From: Ascoidea asiatica
Lineage: Eukaryota > Ascomycota > Saccharomycetes > Ascoideales > Ascoideaceae
Length of the DNA: 64,000 nt
Direction: 5' to 3'
NCBI GenBank assembly: GCA_001600695.1
Contig: BCKQ01000001.1
Coordinates: forward strand, 2,389,880-2,453,879
A program made the position numbers and the translations under genes. This document shows, in pieces, positions 43,401 to 53,700 of the stretch. The stretch's first letter is position 1; the number at the start of each line of letters is the position of its first letter. The notes under the pieces are model-generated. The model ran no database searches. It was not told the DNA's origin and saw only the letters and a program-made list of their open reading frames with translations.

Positions 43401-45780
43401 AATACGCTTACTAAATGAACAAAAAGAAAAAGAAACTCAAGCAAAACTTCAAAAGATCAATAAAATGGTTTCTGAAAATGAACGAGCTCAAGTTATTAAT
43501 AACAACAATCAATTAAATAAAGTATCGAATAAATCATTAAATTCAAATAAATTTTTAGTTCCATCTGCTTCTCAATCACCTATTCATTTCAACAAAACCT
43601 CAAATGGTAACTCATACGTAAAAAAATCTTCTATTAATATTCCTAATAGTTACGAAACAAAAAACTCTTCGAGCACTAGCGTTAACAATCAAGATATTTC
43701 TAGTAATAATGGGTATGCAAATAATATGAATATGATAGGCTGCAATTCACCTAACAATTTAAACATGAACTCAGCACATATCTCTCATTCCGAGAATATA
43801 TTAGGTCCTTCTAATTTATCGCATCCGAACTCATCACATCCTAATTTATCAACAAATTTACAAATGAGTTATCCATCAAATTTTGGATTACAGTCGAATA
43901 ATCAAACTAATTTAGGGCCTATGGTTATTTCTCATATATCTCAAAATCTACCGTCCATGTTACCATCAGGGGTCCAATCAAATTTTCAATCAAATGTTCA
44001 GATTAATTCCCAAAATATTACACCTTCCATTGATGCTAATTCGCAGTCATCTTTATTAACCTCCAATTTACCTCCAGGACTTTCAACCTCTTCAACATCT
44101 AATTTACACTCCTCTTTATCCTCGGGAATTTCGACTAATTTGCAATCTAATTTGCAGTCTAATATGACAACAACATCAAATGTAAATTTAGGATCGACTT
44201 TATTACCAGTAAGCCAAACTCTTCAATCTAATATCCCTGGACGTTCTCCTTTATTCAATGGTATCAATCTAAATTCTGTTAATATGAATAATAATCCTAA
44301 TAATTCTATCAATTCCATCAATTCAAATAATTTTTTAAATCTACCTAATTCCATGGATTCTACTAATTCTAATCAATCGATAAATTCTCTCAATCTTATC
44401 AATTCCATGAATCCCCTTGCAGGCTCTATGAATTCAATAAATACTATGAATCCTATAAACCAGATGAATAATTCGACTACAAATAGCTTACTAGGATCTT
44501 CTAACTTAAATTTAAATCTAACTTCTTCCCCTTTAGTAGAAAAGTATGGTTTAAATAAAGTCTCAAGTGAAATTGCGTTACCAAATAATAATAATAATAA
44601 TAATAATATCAATAATATCAATAATAATAATAATGATGCAATTTGGGGAGCAGCTTCAAACGTAACAGTTCCTTCTAGTGCTAGTACTGCTACTACAAGA
44701 AGTTCCAGTATCCGAGATAGTCCAAATTTATATTCAATTGCTATTGGAAATACAGTAGGAAATAATGGGAATAATGATATTATAGGAGGAAATGTTGTTC
44801 ATACACCAATTCGTAATAATACTAGTTTATTTTTTGGAAATAACTCATCGCTTACGCCTAACAACAATTCAAGTAATAACGTGAATAACGTTAATAATCT
44901 TACTAATGGAACTAATAAATTAAGCACTTCAGTTTCAATTTCTGGATCTGGAACACCTATTAAAAGCGAAAATAATAACATTTGGGGAAACAACCTAAAT
45001 AATATTAATAATCTCAATAATGTTAATAATATTGGAAACATTAATTTAAATACTCCAACTAATGGAATCACTGGTAATTTTAATTTTGCCAACAGCTTCA
45101 ATAATAATTTTAATAATAACCTCAATCTTAGGTCAAATTCTCTATGGGGTAGCGAATTAAGTAATAATAGTAATACTAATAATATCACTAATACTAATAA
45201 AAATACTAATAGTAATAATGGTAATGTTAATACTAGTACTAATAACAATACTAATATTCATAATAATAATAATAGCAATAGTAATATTCATAATAATGTT
45301 AATATTCATAATAACAGTAATACTAGTAATAATGGCAATAACAGTAGTGGATCCATCTGGGGAGGTTCTTCCAATAATTTGAGTAATAATCTATCAGGTG
45401 TTTCAAGTGGATATTTCAAGAACAGTTTAGATCTTGAAACAAATAATTCAATTGGAAGTAATGATATTCTAAAAAGAGATATTGGAAGCAATAAAGTTAG
45501 TAGTGATGATAATCGTGGCGAGGAGTTGTTAATGAATAAAATCTTTGAAGCGTATGAATTATTAAATCAAAGTAATAATGTTGAAAATGGATGGGTTCAA
45601 AGCCAGAATTTATTCCAAACAACAAGAAATTTATCCAATATTGGTGGATTGACATTGAGTGGTTTTGCATCAATAATTGTCAATCAAGGGAATAATAATA
45701 ATAATAAATATAATATTAGTTATCATCCTATAAATGGACCAATCTCTCATATAAAAGTTGAATTGAGAAGGAGATTTTAG
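40420..45780 (+). CDS. NST1: Stress response protein Nst1
   Basis: A 1786-residue protein with the Nst1 order of parts. A poly-Lys patch lies at about 38-49. The conserved motif QFWFDLPIKKKRQLINIDKE is at about 135-154, and the cysteine motif CQCCGRDTSIIQEEMN at about 245. Two very acidic Asp/Glu blocks (about 590-655 and 700-750) flank a His-Asn repeat (about 656-690) and a CPHHGTHR motif. A long, highly charged Arg/Glu/Lys helix runs from about 800 to 1015. The rest is an Asn/Ser-rich tail ending in a short ordered segment with SHIKVELRRRF. Nst1 mediates salt sensitivity in S. cerevisiae (about 1240 residues) and is cytoplasmic; the extra length here is mostly the Asn-rich tail. Confidence 0.9.
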   Translation: MDHSSLNDSKYISGDTIHFDYNQSTNINNSDNISTKSKKKKKKKSKNKKLSNSIDQSIQSIESNQSNQIIQNDIDLDSDYPTSRTISKDLNGDILIKGFSDLNLNTKLNQSINSDNDSIWNLNLNSKQEVQKIKQFWFDLPIKKKRQLINIDKETILKTLSNSSFNNLSSLNSLNSLNPLNSNDLNSSTNNNNNNNIHNSNNNKGTNNINNSQLVSQNNNQNQISNSKNNNDVEKNINKFINNTCQCCGRDTSIIQEEMNLFIQSCCKPNNKLNSNFNSNFNSNFNSNFNSNFNFNLKIPNLKDINNQVNIINQNSKIPSHSFTSQDTFNALSSLQSQMKIPSQLISQSQTKFQSLNNQNSPQIQSSHQLQNQNQNKTNNQSLMKSQTKSQNPSQNPSQNQSQISNQNTDQRIKSQRNKQNNRFNSINDDLSVNVNSFRNFFQTFFPQDQPALKNVVEDLAQDDGKRFIEIIEKITDAKVFEENSVTIQSNNSNNQTVKLSLNNNINNITNELNNNNSNNNRISKLDQNLLDKYSIIEEIKNDEINKIIADLNPDVDSDDEDEQSDYEGINNQTNSSNYDSNVCGISSQPGITNEIDDDDDDDEDDDDEEVEEDDDDEEEDDENHDYDNYQCNDSEEEYEDYDGEDEIDQLSNENEHNHNHNHTHNHDHDIDHIHNHNHNHSDEYFVCPHHGTHRVRDAITENDEEYEDEDDEDEDDDDDEEEEEEEEEEEDDDDDQEEEDDDDDNDDGKESRSYDNQQNLNRHHNRSQPIPLTPGQIALENQLRYNEGKNIIQLIVSKVFKERLIKEFRLKMAEERQNLFVQELEEEERQKSLREAKKQKDKDRKRLKKLEKKQLAEEERKKKEAARLELERKREEELKQKTEEGRKRKEIERQKRAEEKKKILERKRENERIRKEKEEKKRKEAEEKRRNELETKRKIQEEIRLAKLKEEQERKRKKEEQERKRQEELKIQQQKRLKELEEENKKKEIEKERIRLLNEQKEKETQAKLQKINKMVSENERAQVINNNNQLNKVSNKSLNSNKFLVPSASQSPIHFNKTSNGNSYVKKSSINIPNSYETKNSSSTSVNNQDISSNNGYANNMNMIGCNSPNNLNMNSAHISHSENILGPSNLSHPNSSHPNLSTNLQMSYPSNFGLQSNNQTNLGPMVISHISQNLPSMLPSGVQSNFQSNVQINSQNITPSIDANSQSSLLTSNLPPGLSTSSTSNLHSSLSSGISTNLQSNLQSNMTTTSNVNLGSTLLPVSQTLQSNIPGRSPLFNGINLNSVNMNNNPNNSINSINSNNFLNLPNSMDSTNSNQSINSLNLINSMNPLAGSMNSINTMNPINQMNNSTTNSLLGSSNLNLNLTSSPLVEKYGLNKVSSEIALPNNNNNNNNINNINNNNNDAIWGAASNVTVPSSASTATTRSSSIRDSPNLYSIAIGNTVGNNGNNDIIGGNVVHTPIRNNTSLFFGNNSSLTPNNNSSNNVNNVNNLTNGTNKLSTSVSISGSGTPIKSENNNIWGNNLNNINNLNNVNNIGNINLNTPTNGITGNFNFANSFNNNFNNNLNLRSNSLWGSELSNNSNTNNITNTNKNTNSNNGNVNTSTNNNTNIHNNNNSNSNIHNNVNIHNNSNTSNNGNNSSGSIWGGSSNNLSNNLSGVSSGYFKNSLDLETNNSIGSNDILKRDIGSNKVSSDDNRGEELLMNKIFEAYELLNQSNNVENGWVQSQNLFQTTRNLSNIGGLTLSGFASIIVNQGNNNNNKYNISYHPINGPISHIKVELRRRF
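42200..42665 (+). repeat. Acidic and His-Asn codon repeats in NST1
   Basis: GATGAT/GAAGAA triplet arrays encode two acidic blocks, and between them CATAATCATAAT hexanucleotide repeats (about 42388-42465) encode alternating His-Asn with a few Asp and Thr. Confidence 0.85.
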
Positions 45781-46939
45781 ATTAAGTGATGAATTCATCA
45801 ATGTGTTTTTCACCTTGATGCTTTTTTCATCTTTGAATCAGTCATTTGGTTGTTTGTTTTTTATTTAACAGTTAGTCACTGTGATCTTGTGTTTTTAAGT
45901 TTTATCAATTTTTGTTTTATTGATTTCTTTTTTAGTGTTTTAAAAAAAATTATTATACTGTATATTCAACTTCATTTTTATTTTAAAAAAAAAAAAATTA
46001 AAATTTCATTTTGCATTCTTAAAACTTTTATTCTCTCATATTTTAACTTCTGTAATGGCAGTATAATCAACCTATTTTTGTGTTCTTACTAAAAGAGACC
46101 TTTATTTCATCCAAAAATTTCGGGTTTATCACCTGTACCTGCTGGCCGGTTAAATTCCGGGGCGCTTATAAACGACCAATATAAATGTGTTTTATTTCCC
46201 AAAATTCTAGGGGCCTTGTTTAGTGGGTAGTTTGGCGAGTGCTAACTCTGTGCGTAACGTTGTTGAGGGTTACAGTCACTAGCAACTGGGACCCACCCCC
46301 AGCAGCTACCAGTTCTCTGGCTACCAATCTTGAGCAAATCGAGGATGGATTTTTTTGATAGCTTCCTGCATGAGTATTTTTATTTTTAGAGGCATACATT
46401 AATAGATTTTTAAATAATCTGGAAAATACGTACGTAGCGGAAAGTGGTGTAAGAATAATTAAAGTCATAAATCTTTATCACTTCTGGTGTAATTATTAAA
46501 ATCACTAAAAATAATCAGATAATTAAATAATCAAATAATAATTATTATATAATCTATTAAAGCAATAGATCCAATAAAAATAGTAACGCTAGTTTCAAAA
46601 AAGTGGATTGACTAAATCCTATTAATAATCATTTCCGAACATTATAATCTTTTTTTAAAACACTATAGAATTTTATACTATTATTCAACTAGTTTTTTTA
46701 ATTTCACTTCTAAGTTCTATTATTCTTTTTTGGTATTAATATTGGTTCTATTTTCCAGTTTATGAATCTATTATTATTAATTAAGTTTTAAATCGTCGAT
46801 TAAATCACTAAGTGCATCATTTACAAACAATAAAAGGAATTGTAATTTATTATAGACATTTTGTTATAAACGTATTGTTTTATTGGTTCTTCACTAATAG
46901 ATTTGTAATTATATTTATATATATATTATCTTACATAAA
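45781..46939. promoter_or_regulatory. RHO2 upstream region with GC island
   Basis: GC-richer island at 46090-46350 (CTGCTGGCCGGTTAAATTCCGGGGCGC) with CCAAT at about 46177, some 0.6-0.85 kb upstream of RHO2. The GGTTAAATTCC phrase superficially resembles a tRNA T-arm, but no acceptor or anticodon arm fits around it. The remaining sequence is AT-rich. Confidence 0.45.
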
Positions 46940-47503
46940 ATGTCTGAAAGTATAATAAGAAGAAAAATAGTTATAGTAGGTGATGGGGCCTGTGGTAAAA
47001 CTTCTTTATTATATGTTTTTACTTTAGGGAAATTTCCTACTGAATATCATCCAACAGTTTTTGAAAATTATGTAACTGATTGTAGAGTTGATGGTAAAGC
47101 AGTTCAATTAGCATTATGGGATACTGCTGGTCAAGAAGAATATGAACGATTAAGACCTTTATCTTATTCAAAAGCGCATGTTGTATTAATAGGATTTTCA
47201 ATAGATGTGCCAGATTCTTTAGAAAATGCTGGTACAAAATGGTTTGAAGAAGTAACTGCAAATTGTAGGGGAGTACCAATAATATTAGTTGGTTTAAAAA
47301 AAGATTTAAGATTAAGTGATAAAGATCCAAGATATGTTCAATTTAGACAAGGAGATAATATCTCAAAAACAATTGGTGCACGAAGATATGTTGAATGTAG
47401 TGCTTTAACTGGTGAAGGAGTAGATGATGTATTTGAAATTGCAACAAGAACTAGTTTAATCGTAACGGAATCTAATAACTCTTCATGTTGCACCATTCTC
47501 TGA
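46940..47503 (+). CDS. RHO2: Rho-family GTPase Rho2
   Basis: A 187-residue, intron-free GTPase: P-loop [20 protein letters not shown], switch [18 protein letters not shown], switch [22 protein letters not shown], base-binding [10 protein letters not shown] and [12 protein letters not shown], and the CAAX box CTIL (Leu end, so geranylgeranylation expected) preceded by another Cys. TLGKFP, TDCRVDG and [13 protein letters not shown] are close to S. cerevisiae Rho2 and differ from Rho1. Rho2 acts in cell-wall integrity and microtubule/actin polarity. It lies 10.7 kb from RHO3 but is too divergent from it, and differs in having no intron, to suggest a recent tandem copy. Confidence 0.93.
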   Translation: MSESIIRRKIVIVGDGACGKTSLLYVFTLGKFPTEYHPTVFENYVTDCRVDGKAVQLALWDTAGQEEYERLRPLSYSKAHVVLIGFSIDVPDSLENAGTKWFEEVTANCRGVPIILVGLKKDLRLSDKDPRYVQFRQGDNISKTIGARRYVECSALTGEGVDDVFEIATRTSLIVTESNNSSCCTIL

Positions 47504-48648
47504 TGTTAATTATATCATTCGAAAATCATCAATATTTACCATTTTCAAAGTCATACTCTCTGACATTATCAATGACGAATATTTCAATTAATCGTTCATT
47601 CAATCAATCAAATAAGCCATCAAAATTATTAAATTATCAAGCAGTTCTAATAAATTAATCAATTAAAAGTTCTCTCATTCCATCATTTTCTCTATCTCTT
47701 ACGTTGTTTATTTTCATATATCTAATCTTTTGCATTTTATTTTTGTTAACTTAAGTTTCTTTCAACTCTATTTCAACTTATTTAACTTGAAACTAATTTT
47801 TATTTATATAATTGTTATTTTTATAGTTTTTATATTTTTTTTTATAGTTTTTACTGTTTTTGCTGTTTTTCTTATAATTGTTATTCTTATTGTTATCGTT
47901 TAAATCTGTTATTTTTTTTATACTGTTACTTTTTTTTGCTTATTGCCCTTCCCCCCCCCCCCACCATCATTGTACTGAATGTCTGTCTGGTTTTCTGTCT
48001 ATCACTTCACCATAATTATACTGTAATTAACCTTTCAATAAACATTTCAATTAACATTTCAATTAACATTTTACTAAATTTTTCATAGTTTCAATTATCA
48101 ATGACCATAATATCTAATAGATTCTTGCTTTAAGTTCTTGTAATTCCTGTAATTAGCTTATATTAACAGAATTTTTTACCGTACTATTTTGAGTAATTCT
48201 AAAATTTGATTGGAAAAATTAACAAATTTTCTTACACCACTTAAAAAAACCTTCGTTGTTAGTGCTATTATTTACGCAGTAATGTGTAATTTACAGTATG
48301 CATTTATTTAATATTTTCCATTTTAAAGGGGTTTTTATTTTTGTTTTCAGTCAAAGTAAATTATCTATTACTTTAACGTTCTAATAAATACAGGTCTGTG
48401 TTTTTTTATTGTGGTAGTTAAAGGGAAAAATGAAAAAAACGAGTTTTTACAGGCAAAAAAATTTTTCACTTTCATTGCCAACTCCTTTATCCTTTCTACA
48501 CTATATTTTTCCATCTATAAATCTAACGAACATAATAAAATTGATTTAACATTTATATCTAAAAATTTCTTCTCTTTAATATATTTTAAATAACTGTAGT
48601 TAAAATATAACATTTTTTGAAAAAAAATTATAATAATAGGAAGATAAA
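47504..48648. other. RHO2 3' region and SSB promoter
   Basis: Mostly AT-rich. Contains a C12 homopolymer at 47951-47962 and a CTTACACCACTTAAAAAAACC phrase near 48232. No gene, RNA or clear GC island of the type seen before other genes. Confidence 0.5.
47951..47962 (+). repeat. C12 homopolymer
   Basis: Twelve consecutive C in a region otherwise over 75% AT, about 690 bp before the SSB ATG. Confidence 0.9.
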
Positions 48649-50490
48649 ATGGCTGAAGGTACATTTCCAGGTGCTATTGGTATTGATTTAGGTACAACCT
48701 ATTCATGTGTAGCAACTTATGATTCTGCTGTTGAAATCATTGCAAATGAACAAGGTAATCGTGTTACTCCTTCATTTGTTGCTTTCACCCCAGAAGAAAG
48801 ATTAATTGGTGATGCAGCCAAAAATCAAGCAGCTTTAAATCCAAAAAATACCGTTTTTGATGCTAAACGTTTAATCGGTAGAAGATTTGATGACCCAGCT
48901 GTTCAAAAAGATATCAAAACATGGCCATTTACCGTTATTGATTCTAATGGTTCTCCTTTAATTGAAGTTTCTTATTTAGGTGAAAATAAAACCTTTTCTC
49001 CACAAGAAATTTCTTCAATGGTTTTAACAAAAATGAAAGAAATTGCTGAAGCTAAAATAGGTAAAAAAGTTGAAAAAGCTGTTATTACTGTCCCAGCTTA
49101 TTTCAATGATGCTCAAAGACAAGCTACCAAAGATGCTGGTGCAATTTCTGGTTTAGACGTTTTAAGAATCATTAATGAACCAACTGCTGCTGCCATTGCT
49201 TATGGTTTAGGTGCAGGTAAATCTGACAAAGAAAGACATGTTTTAATTTTTGATTTAGGTGGAGGAACCTTCGATGTTTCTCTTTTACATATTGCTGGTG
49301 GTGTTTTCACTGTTAAAGCTACTAATGGTGATACCCATTTAGGTGGTCAAGATTTCGATACTAATTTATTAGATTATTTCCAAAAAGATTTTAAAAAGAA
49401 AACTGGTGCAGATATTTCAAAAGATTCTAGAGCTTTGCGTCGTTTAAGAACTGCTTGTGAAAGAGCAAAAAGAACTTTATCTTCCGTTGCTCAAACAACT
49501 GTTGAAGTTGATTCCTTATTTGATGGTGAAGATTTCAGTGCCAATATTACAAGAGCTAGATTTGAAGATATTAATTCTGCTTTATTCAAAGCTACTTTAG
49601 AACCTGTTGAGCAAGTTTTAAAAGATGCAAAAATTTCAAAATCAAAAGTTGACGAAGTCGTCTTAGTTGGTGGTTCTACTAGAATTCCTAAAGTTCAAAA
49701 ATTATTATCAGATTTTTTTGATGGTAAACAATTAGAAAAATCTATTAACCCTGATGAAGCTGTCGCTTATGGTGCTGCTGTTCAAGGTGCCATTTTAACT
49801 GGGCAATCTACAAATGATGAAACCAAAGATTTATTATTATTAGATGTTTGTCCATTATCTTTAGGTGTAGCTATGGAAGGTAATATTTTTGCTCCTGTTG
49901 TTCCAAGAAATACAACTGTTCCAACAATCAAACGTAGAACTTTTACCACTGTTGCTGATCATCAAACCACCGTTCAATTTCCAGTCTATCAAGGTGAACG
50001 TGTTAACTGTGCTGAAAATACTTTGTTAGGTGAATTTGACTTAAAAGGAATCCCTCCTATGTCTGCTGGAGAACCTGTTTTGGAAGCCATTTTTGAAGTT
50101 GATGCAAATGGTATTTTAAAAGTTACAGCTGTTGAAAAATCAACTGGTAGATCTGCCAATATTACTATATCAAATGCTGTAGGAAGATTATCCAGTGAAG
50201 ATATTGAAAAAATGATTGATGATGCCGAAAAATTCAAAAGTTCTGATGAATCTTTTGCCAAACGTCATGAAGCTAAGCAACGTTTAGAATCATATGTTGC
50301 TTCAATTGAATCAACTATTACCGATCCAGTTTTATCATCAAAATTGAAACGTGGTAATAAAAACAGAATTGAAAATGCCCTATCTGATGCTTTAGCTGCT
50401 TTAGAAATTGAAGATTCATCCGCTGAAGATTTCCGTAAAGCTGAATTAGGACTCAAGCGTGTCGTAACTAAAGCTATGTCATCTCGTTAA
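48649..50490 (+). CDS. SSB1: Ribosome-associated Hsp70 chaperone Ssb
   Basis: A 613-residue Hsp70 with an uninterrupted frame. The nucleotide-binding domain spans about 1-390 ([66 protein letters not shown]), the substrate-binding domain is about 400-540, and a C-terminal lid follows. It lacks the EEVD tail of Ssa-type Hsp70 and ends [11 protein letters not shown], the SSB ending. Length equals S. cerevisiae Ssb1/2. Ssb binds nascent chains at the ribosome with the RAC co-chaperone. Codon choice is more selective than in neighbours and the protein has none of the Asn/Gln insertions common elsewhere in this window, as expected for a highly expressed gene. I use SSB1 although a second copy cannot be excluded. 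Confidence 0.96.
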   Translation: MAEGTFPGAIGIDLGTTYSCVATYDSAVEIIANEQGNRVTPSFVAFTPEERLIGDAAKNQAALNPKNTVFDAKRLIGRRFDDPAVQKDIKTWPFTVIDSNGSPLIEVSYLGENKTFSPQEISSMVLTKMKEIAEAKIGKKVEKAVITVPAYFNDAQRQATKDAGAISGLDVLRIINEPTAAAIAYGLGAGKSDKERHVLIFDLGGGTFDVSLLHIAGGVFTVKATNGDTHLGGQDFDTNLLDYFQKDFKKKTGADISKDSRALRRLRTACERAKRTLSSVAQTTVEVDSLFDGEDFSANITRARFEDINSALFKATLEPVEQVLKDAKISKSKVDEVVLVGGSTRIPKVQKLLSDFFDGKQLEKSINPDEAVAYGAAVQGAILTGQSTNDETKDLLLLDVCPLSLGVAMEGNIFAPVVPRNTTVPTIKRRTFTTVADHQTTVQFPVYQGERVNCAENTLLGEFDLKGIPPMSAGEPVLEAIFEVDANGILKVTAVEKSTGRSANITISNAVGRLSSEDIEKMIDDAEKFKSSDESFAKRHEAKQRLESYVASIESTITDPVLSSKLKRGNKNRIENALSDALAALEIEDSSAEDFRKAELGLKRVVTKAMSSR

Positions 50491-50788
50491 GTTATTTAAA
50501 TAATTTTGAAAACTCCTCAAAACCCAATTAATATTAGCTATATATATATATTTCAGTCAATGTGCTATATGAAAAGTATATTTAGTTAATTTAATGCCCC
50601 TCCTTATACAATAAATTTTTTAAAGAAAAAATAAATAAATTGGAAAAGGTTTCTGTGTAGAATAATTTTTTTACTTAGCCGTATAATTATATAAAAAAAA
50701 AACTGAAAAGTTGATTTTTTTGATCAATATGTAGTTCGTGTAACTTTTGTAAATTATAGAACTATTCATATTTGAAAAGTACAAAAAT
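50491..50788. other. Convergent gap SSB1 / CMR2
   Basis: A 298-bp AT-rich 3' flank with a TA-dinucleotide run near 50541; no gene. Confidence 0.7.
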
Positions 50789-53700
50789 TTATGTTATTGA
50801 ATTATTTTGAGATTCCTGTTCAACAAATTGCATTTCCTCAATAATCTCTATGGTGCTATCCTCTCCATAATTAACACCATATGAGCCCAATAATGGTAAT
50901 TTCCCATCTGTGAAACTCTGGATAAGTGACAAGCGCTGTTTTTCTCCCAATCTCGAGAGCGGAAAATCTTCCTTTGAAGTAAAAGCAATGATATCTAAAA
51001 TCAAGTGATTAGCATTTAAAACTTTTGAAAAAATAACCGGCACTAAAGAAGACTGATACTTTTTTCTTTTTGTAGAGCAAACGGCAATTGCATACCCATC
51101 GCATTTAAAGACACAAGCAAAAAAAATATCTGGATGAGATGTCTCAATAGTGTGTTCAACATCGACTGCAAAATGGTGTAATCCTAAAGAATCGAAAGTT
51201 TCAGCTATACTTCCAAGTACGTATAACAATTGTAAATTCATAGAATTTCCATTGTATGCTGTTTGCGTTATATTATGAATAAACCCTAGATCTCCAGTTC
51301 TAAAATACGAGAAATTATTTTCAGAGTTTTTTATTTTAGCACCCAACATATCTTTGAGAAATGGATCAGTTTTTTTTTTAGAACCATCGATGAGTCCTGA
51401 AGCATTCCCTTCGGAATGAACCCATATTTCACCGTATTCACCAACTTTGCATAATTCCAAGGTTTCTGGATTTACAATGGAAACTTGTGTGCAAGAAAAA
51501 ACACACCCAGAATCTTGAACTCTGATGCCATCGGAGAAAGTTGATGGATTAACCAATGAAACAAATCCTTGCCTTAAAGCTATAGGATCTAACCATAATT
51601 CAACTGGTTCAGTATTCAAATAAGAACGGCAAGCAATCATAGGATTGAATTTATGAGAATAAACATTACTAATATGAAAATTAGAGCTAGGAAAAAAACT
51701 TTTGAAATTTTTCATCAAGCTCTGATGTGGTCGAGATTCATATGCCACCATTAAATTTTCAAGATTATTTAGAGTTAACTGTTTAGAAGGACTTGAAAAA
51801 TGAATTAAATGAGAAATCATCTGAGGAGTCACAAAAACATCTTTGACCTTATAATTTTGTATTGCTGAAAAAAAAAGATTTGGTGATCTATAATAGTCGG
51901 TCGGTAAATAAAGATATGTTGAGGATCCCAAATACACTCCAATTAAAGAACTTTGAATCATTCCAAGACCAGATACATGCCTAGCACAAGCCAAAATTGA
52001 ATTAGAGCTTGTTAATCTGCAAGTCTCCTTGAATATTTTGCATATTGCCATCAAAGTAGCATGGTTATATTTGACACCAATTCTTTTATTATCGGCTGTC
52101 CAATTTAAACATACTAATACTGTTGTGGATTCATTTCTATAATCAAACTTCTTTTGAAACAAAGCCATTTTAGACCTTATGGAAGCAGGCAGAACGGTTT
52201 TATATTTCGAGGTATTTTTTATTTTTGGTAATTTAGAAGTATAAGATAGTTTTTTTAGCTCTTTCGAAATTTGTTTCAACTTGAAAATTTGTTCCGCATC
52301 GTTATTTACAAAAATCATTTTAACATTAAAATCCTTAACAACATCCATAAAGGCTTTCACATCTTCTTCAATAAGATTTGAATCTAGGGGAAGCATCGGT
52401 ATTGGGACAACTCCTGACAAAAAACAAGCAAATAATGCTATTACAAAATCCTCTGAAATATTATACATTAAAATGATTGAATCTCCTGGTTTTAGAAGAG
52501 ACTTGAACAAAATATAGTAACAAACAGATGCTATTTTCTGATCAAATTTTTTCCAAGAGCAATCTCTGGTTCTATGAGCATCTAATATGGTTGCAAATGC
52601 TAGATTATCTGGATGGTTTACTACTCTCCATCTTAAAAGGTCTACTAAGGTCTTAAAATCAGTTAAAGGTGCATTGGTTCGATCATCTATCGATACATTA
52701 CAGACATCAAGTCCAGTGAATTGTTGTTCAGAATTTTCTAAAACTTCAGCACGAACTCTAGCAGAAAAAGACGACCAAATTCCTCCTCGGATATCTCTAC
52801 CATAAGGAATGTTGCTTATCGCTTTACTGAAGTTGAATTTGACATATGCAGCTTTTAGGGCCCCATTTATAAATCTCGTTTGGCACAGTCTATTTGCTAT
52901 GTCTTTCTGACCATTTTTATAAATTCGAGGTAAGGCGTTAGAAGGAGTTATCAAAATGCAATATAATCTAACATTATGAGCTTTTTCAATAAGTTCAAAA
53001 CACTGATCAGAAAGTATATCTAGCTCTGGATAATTAATACCGGAATTTGCAATAGCCACATTGGTTTTAGGCAAAGCAAGTCTTGTTTCTATGCATGCAG
53101 CAGGTAAACTTTCACCATTTATTGTTATGTTAAAAATTGAGCATTCCGATATAAAATTGAACTTTCTAAACAAAGTATGATTTATATGTTCAATGTAATG
53201 ATATCTGTAACCATTTGCACTAAAGGCATCACTCTTATTATTTGTAGAAGAAACTTTACTTAAGAGGCTATCTTGACGATATGGAAATGTTGAGCCAGTT
53301 GCATTATTACTTAAAGGTCTTGAAATCATCAGTCCTGAACTATTTTCTCTTGTTGGATTTACCAAATTGTTTCCGGTATCAGAAGAAGGAACGCTCGAAT
53401 CAGGGTATCCATATTTATCCTTAAATAGCTTTTTATCTATCCAGGAAACTTTTTGCCTAAATCTATCTTCATATAATCCTAAAACAAAAACTTTTCCATT
53501 ATAAAGAAAGCCTAAAAGGCCCGTTCTCAAAAATTCTAGATTCAATTGTCCCTGATAATCATTACATTTAGCTAAGAATAAGCTTTGTGTTTCAGCAGAA
53601 TTATCCCAAAACCCACCAGGGAATGAAGGACTATCAACCCAAATTTCCCCAACTTCCATGAGGGCAGATAACACCTTTGTTTCTGGATTTACCATTGCTA

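Noticed and set aside
46138-46170. CCGGTTAAATTCCGG resembling a tRNA T-arm
   Set aside because: It is a small palindrome; no other tRNA arms around it and the loop lacks TTC.
36840-50490. Reading neighbouring RHO3, YVC1, NST1, RHO2 and SSB as a co-regulated cluster
   Set aside because: Mixed strands, long separate promoters and unrelated roles; ordinary yeast gene order explains it.
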